DNA of 64,000 nucleotides, taken from the NCBI GenBank assembly GCA_964490725.1, contig CAZBDU010000001.1, forward strand, positions 149,159-213,158. Direction: 5' to 3'. The stretch comes from CAZBDU01 sp964490725 (GTDB taxonomy: Bacteria; Spirochaetota; Spirochaetia; SZUA-6; DRHE01). Positions within the stretch are counted from its first letter, which is position 1, and each line of letters begins with the position of its first letter. The notes beneath the pieces were generated by a model. The model saw only the letters and a list, made by a program, of their open reading frames with translations. It made no database searches and had not been told where the DNA came from. Shown piece after piece: positions 1 to 8,682 of this stretch. Made by a program: the position numbers and the translations under genes.

Positions 1-279
1 GGCGCCGCCGCCGGCGGCGATCACCACCCGCCGCCGCCCTGCCTGGGAGAGCAGAACCTCCGTCTCCAGGCGGCGGAAGCTCTCCTCCCCCTCCTCCGCG
101 AAGATCCGCCGGATGGGCCGTCCCGCCCGGCGCTCGATCAGGGCATCCAGGTCCAGGAAGCGGTAGCCCAGGGCGCGCGCCAGGAGCCGGCCGACGGTGG
201 ACTTGCCGGAGCCCATGAAGCCGATCAGGGCAATGCGTTCGGGAAGGTGGGAGCTCGTCCCGGGGTATGACTCTCCCAT
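1..279 (-). CDS. aroK: Shikimate kinase, 3' part beyond the window
   Basis: Phosphorylates shikimate at the 3-hydroxyl with ATP in the shikimate (aromatic amino acid) pathway; cytoplasmic. The 93 visible codons begin MGESYPG and contain the P-loop GFMGSGKSTVG near residues 21-31, the shikimate-binding stretch DLDALIERRAGRPI, the element FAEEGEESFRRLE and, at the window edge, the glycine-rich AAGGGA that follows the second substrate-contacting segment. All are standard for the AroK/AroL family. The start ATG has no clear Shine-Dalgarno, but a TGCTATAAT extended -10 lies 14 bases upstream, so the transcript leader would be very short. The C-terminal lid and adenine-binding part lie outside the window. 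Confidence 0.9.
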   Translation of the reverse strand, partial: MGESYPGTSSHLPERIALIGFMGSGKSTVGRLLARALGYRFLDLDALIERRAGRPIRRIFAEEGEESFRRLETEVLLSQAGRRRVVIAAGGGA

Positions 280-293
280 GGTCCGTGGGGCGG

Positions 294-299
294 ATTATA
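294..299 (-). promoter_or_regulatory. Extended -10 element upstream of aroK
   Basis: On the minus strand the sequence reads TGCTATAAT, a perfect -10 hexamer with the extended TG motif. The aroK ATG follows after 14 bases. No convincing -35 is visible at 17-18 bases. The start site itself is inferred. Confidence 0.45.
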
Positions 300-374
300 G
301 CACGAAGCGCCGCCCACCGTGGACCCGGCTCCGCGCCGGTGGAAAGGTCTGCCCTCAGGGGCTACCATGGACCC

Positions 375-1217
375 ATGCCGGATCCCCTGGTTTCCGTGGT
401 GGTGCCCACCTACAACCGCCTGTCCCTGCTGCAGGAGGCGGTGGGCTCCGTGCTGGCCCAGAGCTTCCGCGACCGGGAGCTGATCGTGGTGGATGACGGC
501 TCCACCGACGGCACCGAAGCCTACGGGCAGGCTCTGCGTGGGACCGGGGTCCGCTACCTGCGGCGCCGGCACAGCGGCCGCCCCGGGGCGGTGCGCAACG
601 CCGGGGCGGCCCTCGCCCGCGGGCGCTTCCTGGCCTTCCTGGATTCCGACGATCTGTGGCTCTCCGAGAAGCTGGAGCTCCAGCTCTCCCGCCTGCGGGA
701 GCAGGCGGGGGTTCGGATCTGCCACACCCGCGAGCTGTGGCTGCGGCAGGGGCGCCGGGTCTCCCAGTCCGGCCAGCGCCACCGGCGTGAGGGGGACCTG
801 TTCGCCGATTCACTGCGCAAGTGCATCATCGGCCCCTCGACTGTGCTGGTGGATCGCGCCCTCTTCCAGGCGGCCGGGGGCTTCCGGGAGGATCTGGAGA
901 TCGCCGAGGACTACGAGCTGTGGCTGCGGCTCACCGCCCGGGAGAAGGTGACCTACCTGGACAGGCCCCTGGTGGTGAAACGCGCGGGACACCCGGGACA
1001 GCTCTCCGAGAAATACGGCCAGATCGAGATTTTCCGCATCCGCGCCCTGCTGCTCTTTCTGGGCGACCAGACGCTCCCCGCGGAGAACAGGAGGCTGGCG
1101 GCCGCGGAGCTTGCCCGCAAGTGCAGGATTCACGCGGCCGGCTGCCGAAAACGCGGCAGGGAGGAGGAAGCACGCCAGGTGCTCGAGCTGGCGGAGAAGG
1201 TTACTTCGCGGTCCTGA
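375..1217 (+). CDS. Family 2 glycosyltransferase (GT-A fold)
   Basis: A 280-residue soluble glycosyltransferase of family GT2, transferring a sugar from a nucleotide donor to an unknown acceptor, probably a surface glycan. The N-terminus VSVVVPTYNRLSLLQEAV is the nucleotide-binding strand of the GT-A fold, ELIVVDDGSTDGT gives the first acidic motif and FLAFLDSDDLWL the DXD-type metal-binding motif (about residues 88-99); EIAEDYELWLR matches the conserved ED acceptor-side motif. I chose the ATG at 375 because homology begins there, although the frame is open upstream. No membrane segment is seen. The 3' end overlaps the convergent galU by 17 bases. Specificity cannot be read from sequence. Confidence 0.85.
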   Translation: MPDPLVSVVVPTYNRLSLLQEAVGSVLAQSFRDRELIVVDDGSTDGTEAYGQALRGTGVRYLRRRHSGRPGAVRNAGAALARGRFLAFLDSDDLWLSEKLELQLSRLREQAGVRICHTRELWLRQGRRVSQSGQRHRREGDLFADSLRKCIIGPSTVLVDRALFQAAGGFREDLEIAEDYELWLRLTAREKVTYLDRPLVVKRAGHPGQLSEKYGQIEIFRIRALLLFLGDQTLPAENRRLAAAELARKCRIHAAGCRKRGREEEARQVLELAEKVTSRS

Positions 1218-2106
1218 TCCGGGCCACGAACTCCTCGAACACGGCCCGGTATTGGGGCACCGTCTGCACGTAGGTGAGCAGCGAGCGCAGGAACCCTTCC
1301 GGCTCTCCGGTGTCGAGCCGCTCCCCCTCGATGCGCCGGAACACCACCCGCTGCCTTCGGGCCAGCTCCCGCAGGGCGTGAGTGTGGAAGTACTCCCCGT
1401 CCTGCGCGCGGTGTCTCCTCCACCCCTCCTCCAGGAGGTCGAAGATCTCCGGGATGTAGAGATAACGGCCGATGGAGGCCTCCCTGCTGGGCTCCCGTCC
1501 CGGAGGGGCCTTCTCCACGATGTCGGTCACGTGCAGCCCGTCGGCAGCTATGGCCAGGGTCCCGTAGCGTTCGATCTCCGGCGGGTCGTGGATCGTGGCC
1601 AGCACGCAGCAGCCGGTGCTGCGGTAGGTGTCGATCAGCTGCCGCGTGAGCGGGACCTCCCCCAGGTGGATGTCGTCGGGGTAGGCCACCACGAAGGGCT
1701 CGTTGCCCACGAAGGGGCGCGCCAGAAGCAGCGCGTGGCCGGTGCCGAGCATCTCCTTCTGGCGCACGAAAAAGATGTCCGCCTCCGGCGGGGGGATCTT
1801 CTCCAGCTTGCCGTTGTCCCCCTTCATGCGGAAGGTGTATTCCAGCTCCACTTCCCGGTCCAGGTAGTCCTCCAGGACCTTCTTGCGCCGCGAGCTGATC
1901 ACCAGAATCTCCTGCACCCCCGAGCGCAAGAATTCCTCGATGATGAAATCGATCGAGGGTTTGTCGATCAGGGGCAGCATCTCCTTGGGTACCGTCTTGG
2001 TCACCGGCAGGAACCGGCTCCCGTAGCCGCCGGCCAGAATCACTCCCTTCACGCCTTCGGGCTCCTTGCTCTCCAGGATCGCGTTCGGATCTCCCAAGGG
2101 TAGCAT
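1201..2106 (-). CDS. galU: UTP--glucose-1-phosphate uridylyltransferase
   Basis: Makes UDP-glucose from UTP and glucose-1-phosphate, the donor for many surface glycans; cytoplasmic. The 301-residue product has the nucleotidyltransferase signature GVILAGGYGSRFLPVTKTVP followed by KEMLPLIDKPSIDFIIEE, the EMLGTGHALLLARPFVGNEP loop and the PDDIHLGE metal-site strand, in the order and length usual for bacterial GalU. The first 17 residues ahead of VKGVILAGG are longer than needed, so the true start could be slightly internal. It converges with the GT2 gene (17-base overlap), which is consistent with but does not prove a shared role in glycan synthesis. Confidence 0.93.
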   Translation of the reverse strand: MLPLGDPNAILESKEPEGVKGVILAGGYGSRFLPVTKTVPKEMLPLIDKPSIDFIIEEFLRSGVQEILVISSRRKKVLEDYLDREVELEYTFRMKGDNGKLEKIPPPEADIFFVRQKEMLGTGHALLLARPFVGNEPFVVAYPDDIHLGEVPLTRQLIDTYRSTGCCVLATIHDPPEIERYGTLAIAADGLHVTDIVEKAPPGREPSREASIGRYLYIPEIFDLLEEGWRRHRAQDGEYFHTHALRELARRQRVVFRRIEGERLDTGEPEGFLRSLLTYVQTVPQYRAVFEEFVARIRTAK

Positions 2107-2219
2107 CCCCGCGGCCGCCCGTCCACCGTTCCTGCGGTTCCCCGCGGGACCGGAGAGCGCTGCGACCGTGCGCGGAGGGGCGCCGCCCCGGCGACCCGCT
2201 CCCGGCCCGGCGCCTCGCG

Positions 2220-2248
2220 TTGACCAAGGGGATCGAATCGAGTACTGT
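2220..2248 (+). promoter_or_regulatory. Sigma-70-type promoter for the symporter gene
   Basis: TTGACC, a 17-base spacer and TACTGT lie upstream of the GTG start at 2276, which also has a good GGGAGG Shine-Dalgarno. Spacing and similarity to other promoters in the window support it. Confidence 0.5.
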
Positions 2249-2275
2249 AGCGGTCAAAATCCGGGAGGCGTCTTT

Positions 2276-3496
2276 GTGAAGATCTGGATCAAGATCGTGG
2301 CCGGGAGCGTGATCGGACTGGTGCTGGCGGCGGTGCTGCCGGGCGTCGGCGGCGATCTGCTCGATTTCCTGGCGACGCTGGCCGTCCGGATCGGGCGCTA
2401 CGTCGTCTTCCCCCTGGTCTTCTTCGCCATGGCAGCAGGCGCCTTCGAGCTCAAGCGGGAGAAGAAGCTGCTGGCGGTCTACGGCAGGAGCGTGGTCTAC
2501 CTGCTGCTGGCAACGATGCTGCTGCTGGTGCTGGGGATCGTTTCGGTGATGATCTTCTCCCCGGAGCGCATACCCATCACCATCGAGGCCCAGAAGGCGG
2601 TGGAGCTGCCCGGGATCCGGGAGATCCTCTTCGACATCTTTCCGGAGAACCTCTTCCAGGTGCTGGTGGGCCCCGGGACCTTCCTCCTGCCCCTGATGGT
2701 GCTGGCGGTGCTGATCGGCGTGAACCTCGGTTACGATCTGCGCATCACCGCTCCGGTGGTGCAGCTGTTCGATGCGCTGAACCGGGTCTTCTACCATGTC
2801 AACTCCCTGCTGTGGGAGCTGTTCGGCTTTGCCATGATCGTGGTGAGCGCCTCCTTCCTGGTGACCTTGAGCGCTCGCGACCTGTCGCTCTTCCAGCAGA
2901 TGCTCCTCATCCTGTCCATCGATTCGGCGCTGGTCCTGTTTGCGGTCTATCCGGCCCTGCTCTATCTGCTGGGAGGGCGCCGCAATCCCTACAAGTGGCT
3001 GTACGCCACGACCGCCGCGGCGGTGACCGGTTTCTTTACCGGCAATGAGTACCTGGTGATCGGTGCCCTGGTGAAGCACGGAAAGGAAAACCTGGGGGTG
3101 CCGCGGCGGGTGGGCTCGGCCGTCTATCCGCTGTTCGCCTTCTTCGGCAGGGCGGGTACCGCCCTGGTGGCCAGCGCTTCCTTCCTGCTGGTGCTGAAGT
3201 CCTACTCCAGCCTGGAGATCACCTTTGCCCAGGTGCTGTGGACCTTCGGCTTTACGCTTCTGATCTCCCTGGCCCTGGGCTCGGTCCCGGGCATGGGTGC
3301 CTTCGTGGCCCTCTCGGTGCTCTGCGGGCTGTTCGGAAAGGGCCTGCAGGAAGGCTACCTGATCCTGAGGCCCATCGCGCCGCTGCTGATCAGCTTCGGC
3401 GTGCTGATGGACGTGGTGACCTCCGCCTTCGTCTCCCTGCTGGTGGCCCAGCACGAGAAGGTCTGGGAAGAGGTGGACCTGTTCGACTTCGTATGA
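2276..3496 (+). CDS. Dicarboxylate/amino acid:cation symporter (DAACS-like)
   Basis: A 406-residue polytopic inner-membrane protein resembling the dicarboxylate/amino acid:cation symporter family, which couples uptake of C4-dicarboxylates or acidic amino acids to Na+ or H+. The N-terminal half has the family pattern of hydrophobic segment, RIGRYVVFPLVFFAMAAGAF, and a further hydrophobic pair; the C-terminal half has the re-entrant-loop-like TGFFTGNEYLVIGAL and SVPGMGAFVALSVLCG, close to the GIPGG-type hairpin. The GTG start is supported by GGGAGG seven bases upstream and a promoter before it. Substrate-binding residues typical of GltP are not obvious, so the ligand is unknown. Confidence 0.75.
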   Translation: MKIWIKIVAGSVIGLVLAAVLPGVGGDLLDFLATLAVRIGRYVVFPLVFFAMAAGAFELKREKKLLAVYGRSVVYLLLATMLLLVLGIVSVMIFSPERIPITIEAQKAVELPGIREILFDIFPENLFQVLVGPGTFLLPLMVLAVLIGVNLGYDLRITAPVVQLFDALNRVFYHVNSLLWELFGFAMIVVSASFLVTLSARDLSLFQQMLLILSIDSALVLFAVYPALLYLLGGRRNPYKWLYATTAAAVTGFFTGNEYLVIGALVKHGKENLGVPRRVGSAVYPLFAFFGRAGTALVASASFLLVLKSYSSLEITFAQVLWTFGFTLLISLALGSVPGMGAFVALSVLCGLFGKGLQEGYLILRPIAPLLISFGVLMDVVTSAFVSLLVAQHEKVWEEVDLFDFV

Positions 3497-3545
3497 GCGG
3501 TACCAGCGCCTGCGGCTGACCCGGCAGCGGAGCGGCTCCCGGCTG

Positions 3546-4175
3546 CTACAGCCGGAAGATCGCCCCCACCAGGGCGCAGCCCACCATCTGCTCCAGGAAG
3601 GGCAGCCCTTCGCCATCCCAGAAGTGGAACACAGGCCAGAGCACCCGCGCGCCCAGACGCAGGTCGATTCCCTCGGCCACGGAGAGACGAAGGTCTGCCT
3701 GGGTCTCCGGGTAGAGGAAGCGCAGGTTGCCGTACAGATACTCCAGGGTGGGTCCCAGGTCGGCCGTGGCGTCGGCAAAGAGCGGGATGGGCGCCCGGAG
3801 CAGCAGCGCCACCCCCAGGCTTGCCCCCAGCGACAGGGACGGCGTGAAGGGCAGGCGCAGCCCCGCGCGCAGGTCCGGCACCAGGGCGAGCACCCAGTAG
3901 TCGCGGTTCTCGATCTCCGTGGGGTAGCTGACCCCGTCCACGGTACGGTAGGTGGTCGCGAAGAGGAGCACTCCGGAGTGGATCTCCCACAGCCTGCCCC
4001 CCGCGATGGGAAAGGTGACCCCCGCGCCCGGCAGCAGCGGCGAGGCAGCGGCCGCGGTGCGGGTGCTGCCCACCAGCACCAGCGCGCCGTCTACTTCCAC
4101 GTACTCCAGCGCCGGCACGTGGACCGCCGCGCCGAAAAGGAGTACGGACAGGATCAGGAAGCGCTGGGCGTGCAT
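3546..4175 (-). CDS. Exported beta-rich protein, probable small outer-membrane barrel
   Basis: A 209-residue protein of no recognised family. Residues 1-22 form a signal peptide (MHAQRFLILSVLLFGAAV, cleavage after VPA). The mature part alternates short amphipathic strands with glycine and aromatic residues (for example LVPDLRAGLRLPF, LSLGASLGVALLLRAP, IDLRLGARVLWPVFHFW) and ends AIFRL, a pattern of small outer-membrane beta-barrels with an aromatic near the C-terminus. A TGCTACACT extended -10 lies at 4186-4191 on this strand, close to the ATG. Function unknown; the barrel assignment is inference from strand pattern. Confidence 0.6.
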   Translation of the reverse strand: MHAQRFLILSVLLFGAAVHVPALEYVEVDGALVLVGSTRTAAAASPLLPGAGVTFPIAGGRLWEIHSGVLLFATTYRTVDGVSYPTEIENRDYWVLALVPDLRAGLRLPFTPSLSLGASLGVALLLRAPIPLFADATADLGPTLEYLYGNLRFLYPETQADLRLSVAEGIDLRLGARVLWPVFHFWDGEGLPFLEQMVGCALVGAIFRL

Positions 4176-4210
4176 GTCATCCCCAAGTGTAGCACATCCC
4201 GGCGGGGCCT

Positions 4211-5332
4211 TCAGAAGGGCGCCGGGAGAAGCGCCGCCCCCGCCGCCTGCACCTGGGTGAAGCGGCTCTGCTCCCAGGCCACGAGCAGCCGCCCGCCCTG
4301 CACGGCGAGGTCCGTGTAGACGAAGCCTGGCGGAAGGTGTGGAAGCCGGACCGCCCGGACCCGGGCGCCCTCCGCCCGCAGCAGCAGCCCGTCGGGCCCC
4401 AGAAGCAGGAGGGCCCGGCCCTCCTGGACCACCGGCAGCGCGAACAGCCTGACCTTCTCCGAGGTGGCGAACCCGTCCGGGTGGAACTCGTAGCGGGCCA
4501 GGGTGGCCTCCCCGCTGCGGCGGAGCAGGAGCTGATAGGCGGTGAGGCTTCCGGGCCGATCCAGGCGCGCGCGTATGCGCGCCAGCAGCGCCCTCAAGGG
4601 GCGGGTTTCCGCCGAAAGGTCGGAGCCGAGATCGCGGAAGCCGAACGCCCGGCGGTAGTCCTGGCGCTGGATCTCCCTGTCCTCATCCCGGTCGGCCCGG
4701 TAGAGCGCGTAGCGGAACAGCGTTCGCTCCTCTTCGCTGCGCTTCCACTCCAGGTAGAAGCGCTCCTCACCGGCGGCCACGAACGCCACCGCTTCCCAAT
4801 CGGGGTTGCTGCGCTGGAACGGCGGAGTGATGCGCTGGAAGGCGCTTGCCCCCCGGCCCAGGAGGAGCAGGCTGATCCCGGTGGTGGGAAGATCTGCCCT
4901 GTCGATGGTGTTGAGGATCTCGTTGAAATAGAGGTGACAGATGATCCCCCCCGCCGTGGGCGCCAGGGTGGTGATGGTGCGATGGGCGAACAGCAGGGGC
5001 TGCTCCACGTAGCGGAAGGAGGTCCCGGCTGCCGGCAGGATGGCCACGCCGTAGCCGTTCAGCCCCAGGTACAGGCTGTCCTGGTCCTGCACCAGCGCCG
5101 CCACCCGCTCCTGCACCGTCCAGGGGAGGGGCGCGCGAGAGACGGCCTGCTCCGGCGAGGCGATCGGCTGGAAGCGCCCGGCGGCCAGCTGGTACCAGAG
5201 GGCGCCGGCGGCCACGGGGGGCTGCCGCTCCTCCGCGGACCGGCCAGGGAGACAGCCCGAAAGCAGCAGGCCCAGGGCCAGGACGCCGGCCGCAAGCAGG
5301 ACCGCTTCAGTAGGCCTTCGCGAAAAGCGCAA
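4211..5332 (-). CDS. Lipoprotein of unknown function
   Basis: A 373-residue predicted lipoprotein: basic N-terminus MRFSRRPTE, hydrophobic stretch LLAAGVLALGLLL and lipobox LLSGC with the acylated Cys at residue 27. The rest consists of repeated hydrophobic strands ending in phrases such as DSLYLGLNGYGVAILP, EERFYLEWKRSEEE and GRALLLLGPDGLLLRAEG, suggestive of a beta-propeller-like repeat, although no blade motif is firm. Its start lies inside the 3' end of proS (26-base overlap), so it is probably translated from the proS mRNA. I do not recognise a family; the linkage to proS is conspicuous but need not be functional. Confidence 0.65.
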   Translation of the reverse strand: MRFSRRPTEAVLLAAGVLALGLLLSGCLPGRSAEERQPPVAAGALWYQLAAGRFQPIASPEQAVSRAPLPWTVQERVAALVQDQDSLYLGLNGYGVAILPAAGTSFRYVEQPLLFAHRTITTLAPTAGGIICHLYFNEILNTIDRADLPTTGISLLLLGRGASAFQRITPPFQRSNPDWEAVAFVAAGEERFYLEWKRSEEERTLFRYALYRADRDEDREIQRQDYRRAFGFRDLGSDLSAETRPLRALLARIRARLDRPGSLTAYQLLLRRSGEATLARYEFHPDGFATSEKVRLFALPVVQEGRALLLLGPDGLLLRAEGARVRAVRLPHLPPGFVYTDLAVQGGRLLVAWEQSRFTQVQAAGAALLPAPF

Positions 5333-6734
5333 GCGCCCTGGCCTCTTTGCCGCACAGCACGCAGCGTCCCGCCGGGTCCTCTTCGCGCCCTAAAGGCAGC
5401 ACCCGGATCGTGGCCTTGGTTTCCTCCTTGATCCGGGCCTCGCAGGCGGCTTCTCCGCACCATCCGCTTTCGATGAACCCGCCCTCCCCCTCCATGATCC
5501 GCCGGAACTCCTGGTAGTCCTCGACCCTGTGGGTGTTCTCCTTGCGGAAGGAGAGGGCGCGGCGGAACAGGGAGTCCTGAATGTCGGTGAGAAGCTCTCC
5601 CACCCGCCCGGAGGCCTCCTCCACCGGGACCGGTGTCTTTTCGCCGGAATCTCTGCGGACCAGCACCACCTTGCCTTCCTTCATGTCCCGGGGACCCACC
5701 TCGATGCGGACCGGGATGCCCGCCAGCTCCGCTTCGGCGAACTTGTAGCCCGGCGAGCTCTGCTCGTCGGCGTCCATCTCAACCGCATAGCCCGAAAGCC
5801 GCTCCTGCAGGGCGGCGGCGTAGGACAGCACCTCGGTCTTGTTCTTGTTCTGGAAGATCGGCACGATCCGTACCTGAGTGGGGGCCAGCGCCGGAGGAAC
5901 CACCAGTCCCTGGTCGTCGGAGTGGGTCATGATCAGGGCGCCCACCAGGCGGGTGGAGACCCCCCAGGAGGTCGCCCAGACGTGCTCCATTGTGCCTTCC
6001 CGGTTCTGGAAGCTCACGTCGAAGGCCTTGGCGAAGTTCTGTCCCAGGTTGTGGGAGGTGCCGGCCTGCAGGGCGCGGCGGTCCTGCATCATACCCTCGA
6101 TGGCGTAGGTGCGCACGGCGCCGGCAAACTTCTCGCTTTCCGTCTTGACTCCGGCCACCACCGGCAGAGCCATGTACTGCTCCGCGAACTGCTTGTACAC
6201 CATCAGCATCCGCAGGGTCTCCTCCTGCGCTTCCTCGGCGGTGGCGTGGGCGGTATGTCCCTCCTGCCACAGGAACTCGGTGGTGCGGAGGAACAACCGG
6301 GTCCGCTTCTCCCACCGCACCACGTTCGCCCACTGGTTGATCAGCAGCGGCAGGTCCCGGTAGCTCTGGATCCATTTCTTGTACATCCCCCAGATGATCG
6401 TCTCCGAGGTGGGACGGATCACCAGGGGCTCTTCCAGCTTGTCTCCGCCGCCGTGGGTGACCACCGCCAGCTCCGGGGAGAAGCCCTCCACGTGGTCGGC
6501 CTCCTTCCTGAGAAAGCTCTCGGGAATCAGCATGGGGAAATAGGCGTTCTGATGCCCGGTTTCGCGGAACATGGCGTCCAACCGCGCCTGCATCTTTTCC
6601 CACAAGGCGTAGCCTCGGGGTCGGATCACCATGCACCCCTTGACGGGGGAATAGTCGGCAAGCTGTGCCTGCAGGACGACGTCCACGTACCATTGCGAGT
6701 AGTCCTGCGCTCGGGGGGTTATTCGTTCGGCCAC
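5307..6734 (-). CDS. proS: Prolyl-tRNA synthetase, archaeal/eukaryote type
   Basis: Charges tRNA-Pro with proline. The 475-residue length and the C-terminal domain mark the short ProRS type found in archaea, eukaryotes and some bacteria including spirochaetes, without the bacterial editing insertion. Class II motif 2 is seen around WANVVRWEKRTRLFLRTTEF and motif 3-like sequence at GTSHNLGQNFAKAF; VIRPTSETIIW and LVGALIMTHSDDQGLVVPP are conserved ProRS blocks, followed by the anticodon-binding fold (VRIVPIFQ). The extreme C-terminus (GWCGEAACEARI ... RCVLCGKEA ... FAKAY) is the zinc-binding extension with the usual terminal Tyr. A promoter about 110 bases upstream and AAGGAAA six bases before the ATG fix the start. 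Confidence 0.95.
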   Translation of the reverse strand: MAERITPRAQDYSQWYVDVVLQAQLADYSPVKGCMVIRPRGYALWEKMQARLDAMFRETGHQNAYFPMLIPESFLRKEADHVEGFSPELAVVTHGGGDKLEEPLVIRPTSETIIWGMYKKWIQSYRDLPLLINQWANVVRWEKRTRLFLRTTEFLWQEGHTAHATAEEAQEETLRMLMVYKQFAEQYMALPVVAGVKTESEKFAGAVRTYAIEGMMQDRRALQAGTSHNLGQNFAKAFDVSFQNREGTMEHVWATSWGVSTRLVGALIMTHSDDQGLVVPPALAPTQVRIVPIFQNKNKTEVLSYAAALQERLSGYAVEMDADEQSSPGYKFAEAELAGIPVRIEVGPRDMKEGKVVLVRRDSGEKTPVPVEEASGRVGELLTDIQDSLFRRALSFRKENTHRVEDYQEFRRIMEGEGGFIESGWCGEAACEARIKEETKATIRVLPLGREEDPAGRCVLCGKEARALALFAKAY

Positions 6735-6767
6735 CGTGTCTTTCCTTAAGCTTGTACGGCTGTTCGG

Positions 6768-6789
6768 GCGCTTCTCCCGGCGGAAGCGC
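6768..6789 (-). promoter_or_regulatory. Stem-loop in the proS leader
   Basis: Within the roughly 100-base leader between the promoter and proS, a perfect 7-bp stem GCGCTTC/GAAGCGC encloses an 8-base loop about 35 bases upstream of the ATG. It could influence translation or simply be chance in GC-rich DNA; no T-box elements are recognisable. Confidence 0.35.
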
Positions 6790-6844
6790 GGATGCGGCGC
6801 GGGACGGCTGTCTGTCGAATCAGCCTGGGCCCCAGCTGGAGGGC

Positions 6845-6873
6845 ATTTTACGGGCGCGTCAGGTTCCTGTCAA
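6845..6873 (-). promoter_or_regulatory. Sigma-70-type promoter for proS
   Basis: On the minus strand TTGACA, 17 bases, TAAAAT; a near-consensus vegetative promoter placing the start of transcription about 100 bases upstream of proS. It occupies the 228-base gene-free stretch 6735-6962, which otherwise holds only the stem-loop noted separately. Confidence 0.6.
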
Positions 6874-6962
6874 GGTCGCTCCCGCGGGCGCGGGCCCGCC
6901 GCGCCGGCCCCGCCGTTCGCCCCCCCTTTCGGAAGGGCCTGCGCAGGCGCCTGGAGCCGCCT

Positions 6963-7664
6963 CTAGGGGTCGGGAGGCGGAACCAGGAGGGTCTCCACCA
7001 TGTAGCGAATGTCGGCCCCGGAGCCGTTCACCTCTTCCTTGGCCACCACGAACACCAGCGAGCGGGAGTCTGGGGCCAGCACGATCTGCTTGATGCGGTA
7101 GCTGCGCACCCCCTGGCGGTAGTACTCCGGAAGACCCAGGGTGAAGCTCCGCGACGGGCCGGAGCCCGACTGCACGGTGACGACGATGTGGAAGGCGGCC
7201 TTCACCGAGGAGCCGGAGCCGGCAGCGCTCTGATTCAGCCTCACCCGGTACCGCTTGCCGGCCTGGAAGTCCCTGAACTCCAGCTCCTCCTTGGGCTGTT
7301 CCCCGTCCAGCAGGATGTACACCAGCCTGCCGGTAGCCAGGTGATCGATGCGATAGTGGCGTGTCCGAGCCACCGATCGCTCCAGGAGGATGTACAGCGC
7401 CCCCCGGCCGTCGTTTCCCGGCTGCACGGCGCGGTCGAAGGCGGCCTTCTGCGCTCCGGCGGGGACGAACTTGTTGGCCGCCACCTCCACGGTGTACAGC
7501 TCGGCGTAGGGAAAGGAGGTCTTCTCGGAGATGCCGTACTGCCCGAACATGAAATACCTCGAATCCGGGGAGAATCCGAGGTTCTGGAATACGGCGATGT
7601 CCCCGGCCAGGAGCATCACCGGGGACAGACAGAGGAGAAGAGCCAGGATGATCCTTCTGCGCAT
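6963..7664 (-). CDS. DUF2259-like secreted protein
   Basis: A 233-residue exported protein with signal peptide MRRRIILALLLCLSPVMLLA. The mature N-terminus DIAVFQNLGFSPDSRYFMFG and the C-terminal IVLAPDSRSLVFVVAKEE frame a beta-rich domain; the phrases SPDSRYFMFGQYG and YRIKQIVLAPDSRSL match what I recall of the predicted secreted family DUF2259, found mainly in spirochaetes. Function unknown. On the minus strand TATACT sits at 7674-7679, only nine bases from the ATG, so the leader may be almost absent. Confidence 0.65.
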   Translation of the reverse strand: MRRRIILALLLCLSPVMLLAGDIAVFQNLGFSPDSRYFMFGQYGISEKTSFPYAELYTVEVAANKFVPAGAQKAAFDRAVQPGNDGRGALYILLERSVARTRHYRIDHLATGRLVYILLDGEQPKEELEFRDFQAGKRYRVRLNQSAAGSGSSVKAAFHIVVTVQSGSGPSRSFTLGLPEYYRQGVRSYRIKQIVLAPDSRSLVFVVAKEEVNGSGADIRYMVETLLVPPPDP

Positions 7665-7673
7665 ACAGACCCC

Positions 7674-7679
7674 AGTATA
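7674..7679 (-). promoter_or_regulatory. Candidate -10 close to the DUF2259-like gene start
   Basis: TATACT on the minus strand ends nine bases before the ATG at 7664. The matching -35 is weak, so this is tentative. Confidence 0.35.
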
Positions 7680-7761
7680 GAGTATCGTACCTTTTGCCGA
7701 TTTCTATAGGGTTTTTTGCCGGTGCCCCGGCCGGCCGCGGCGGTTTGACCAGGGGAGGCAA

Positions 7762-8619
7762 ATGCCCTTTAATAGCGCTATGGCGCCCCGCTTCCAGCGT
7801 ACCACTCTGTCCCTGGGGATGCTGCTCTGCCTGGTTCTTCTGGCCCTCTGGGCGCTGGCGACCTACGTCGTGCTCTCCCAGGGCCTGGGCCTGGGCGTCC
7901 TGGGCCGGATTTCCGGCGTGCCTGCCTGGTCGCGCGCCCTGCCCGAGCCCAGGCGCAGCGGCGTGCTGCTCTGGAGCGTTCTGGCCGCATCGGGCGGGCT
8001 TGCCCTCTTCGGGCTGCTCGCCGAGGCAGGCCTGAGGGGCCTGTACGTCAGAACGGCCTCTCCGGAGATCTTCTTCCTGGGCCTGTTCTGTCTGGCGCTG
8101 TCGCTGGAGGCCATGAAGCCGTTCAACCTGCTGCTGGAGGCCCGGGCGCAGTCGATCTACTGGATGATCAGCATCTCTCGCCTGGTTCTGTTCGGCCGCT
8201 TTGCGGCCTCCCTCTCGCTGATGGTGGCCAGCCTCTATGCGGTGGGCATGCGCTACAGCCAGTACCGGCTGATGCTGGCGGGGATCGTGATTCTGGCCCT
8301 GACCCTGGCGGGGGTGCTGCCGGTGGACGCCACGCAGTTCCAGGCCAACCTGCTGCTGCGGCTCGGGGACCCGGCGAGCTACTGGGTGATCGAGCTGACC
8401 CTGAGCGCCCTGGCCCTGGTGAATCTGGCCGTCGCCGCCTGGGCGCGTCACCTCCGCCGCTTCCTGCTGGTGGCCTTGGGGGTGCTTCTTCTGCTGGCCG
8501 GGCGGGCGGCGCTGTACGCTGGGGTGTTTCCTATTGCGTGCGCCGCGGGAGCGTTCGCCCTGGCGGCCGGGGTGCTGCTGGCCTCCCGTCACCTTGGGGT
8601 GATCTATCTGGGGATCTAG
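7762..8619 (+). CDS. Polytopic membrane protein, family unknown
   Basis: A 285-residue integral membrane protein with about seven hydrophobic segments: LGMLLCLVLLALWALATYVV, a segment around GVLLWSVLAASGGLALFGLL, EIFFLGLFCLALSLEA, LVLFGRFAASLSLMVASLY, LMLAGIVILALTLAGVL, LTLSALALVNLAVAA and FLLVALGVLLLLAG plus a final pair. The layout resembles 7TM sensor modules but no family motif is visible and the protein ends after the last helix without an output domain. GGGGAGG five bases upstream supports the ATG. It stands alone between divergent and convergent neighbours. Confidence 0.6.
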   Translation: MPFNSAMAPRFQRTTLSLGMLLCLVLLALWALATYVVLSQGLGLGVLGRISGVPAWSRALPEPRRSGVLLWSVLAASGGLALFGLLAEAGLRGLYVRTASPEIFFLGLFCLALSLEAMKPFNLLLEARAQSIYWMISISRLVLFGRFAASLSLMVASLYAVGMRYSQYRLMLAGIVILALTLAGVLPVDATQFQANLLLRLGDPASYWVIELTLSALALVNLAVAAWARHLRRFLLVALGVLLLLAGRAALYAGVFPIACAAGAFALAAGVLLASRHLGVIYLGI

Positions 8620-8682
8620 CCGCGGAGCTCCCCATCAGCCGGCGGGGTCTAAAAGAGGGTGAGGTCGGGCGGAAAGGCGGGA

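Noticed and set aside
1130..3778. 882-codon minus-strand open frame across galU and the symporter gene
   Set aside because: Gln/Glu/His-rich text without motifs; galU and the symporter have strong family signatures in other frames.
6735..6844. T-box leader for proS
   Set aside because: No T-box sequence, specifier loop or terminator; only one short hairpin is visible.
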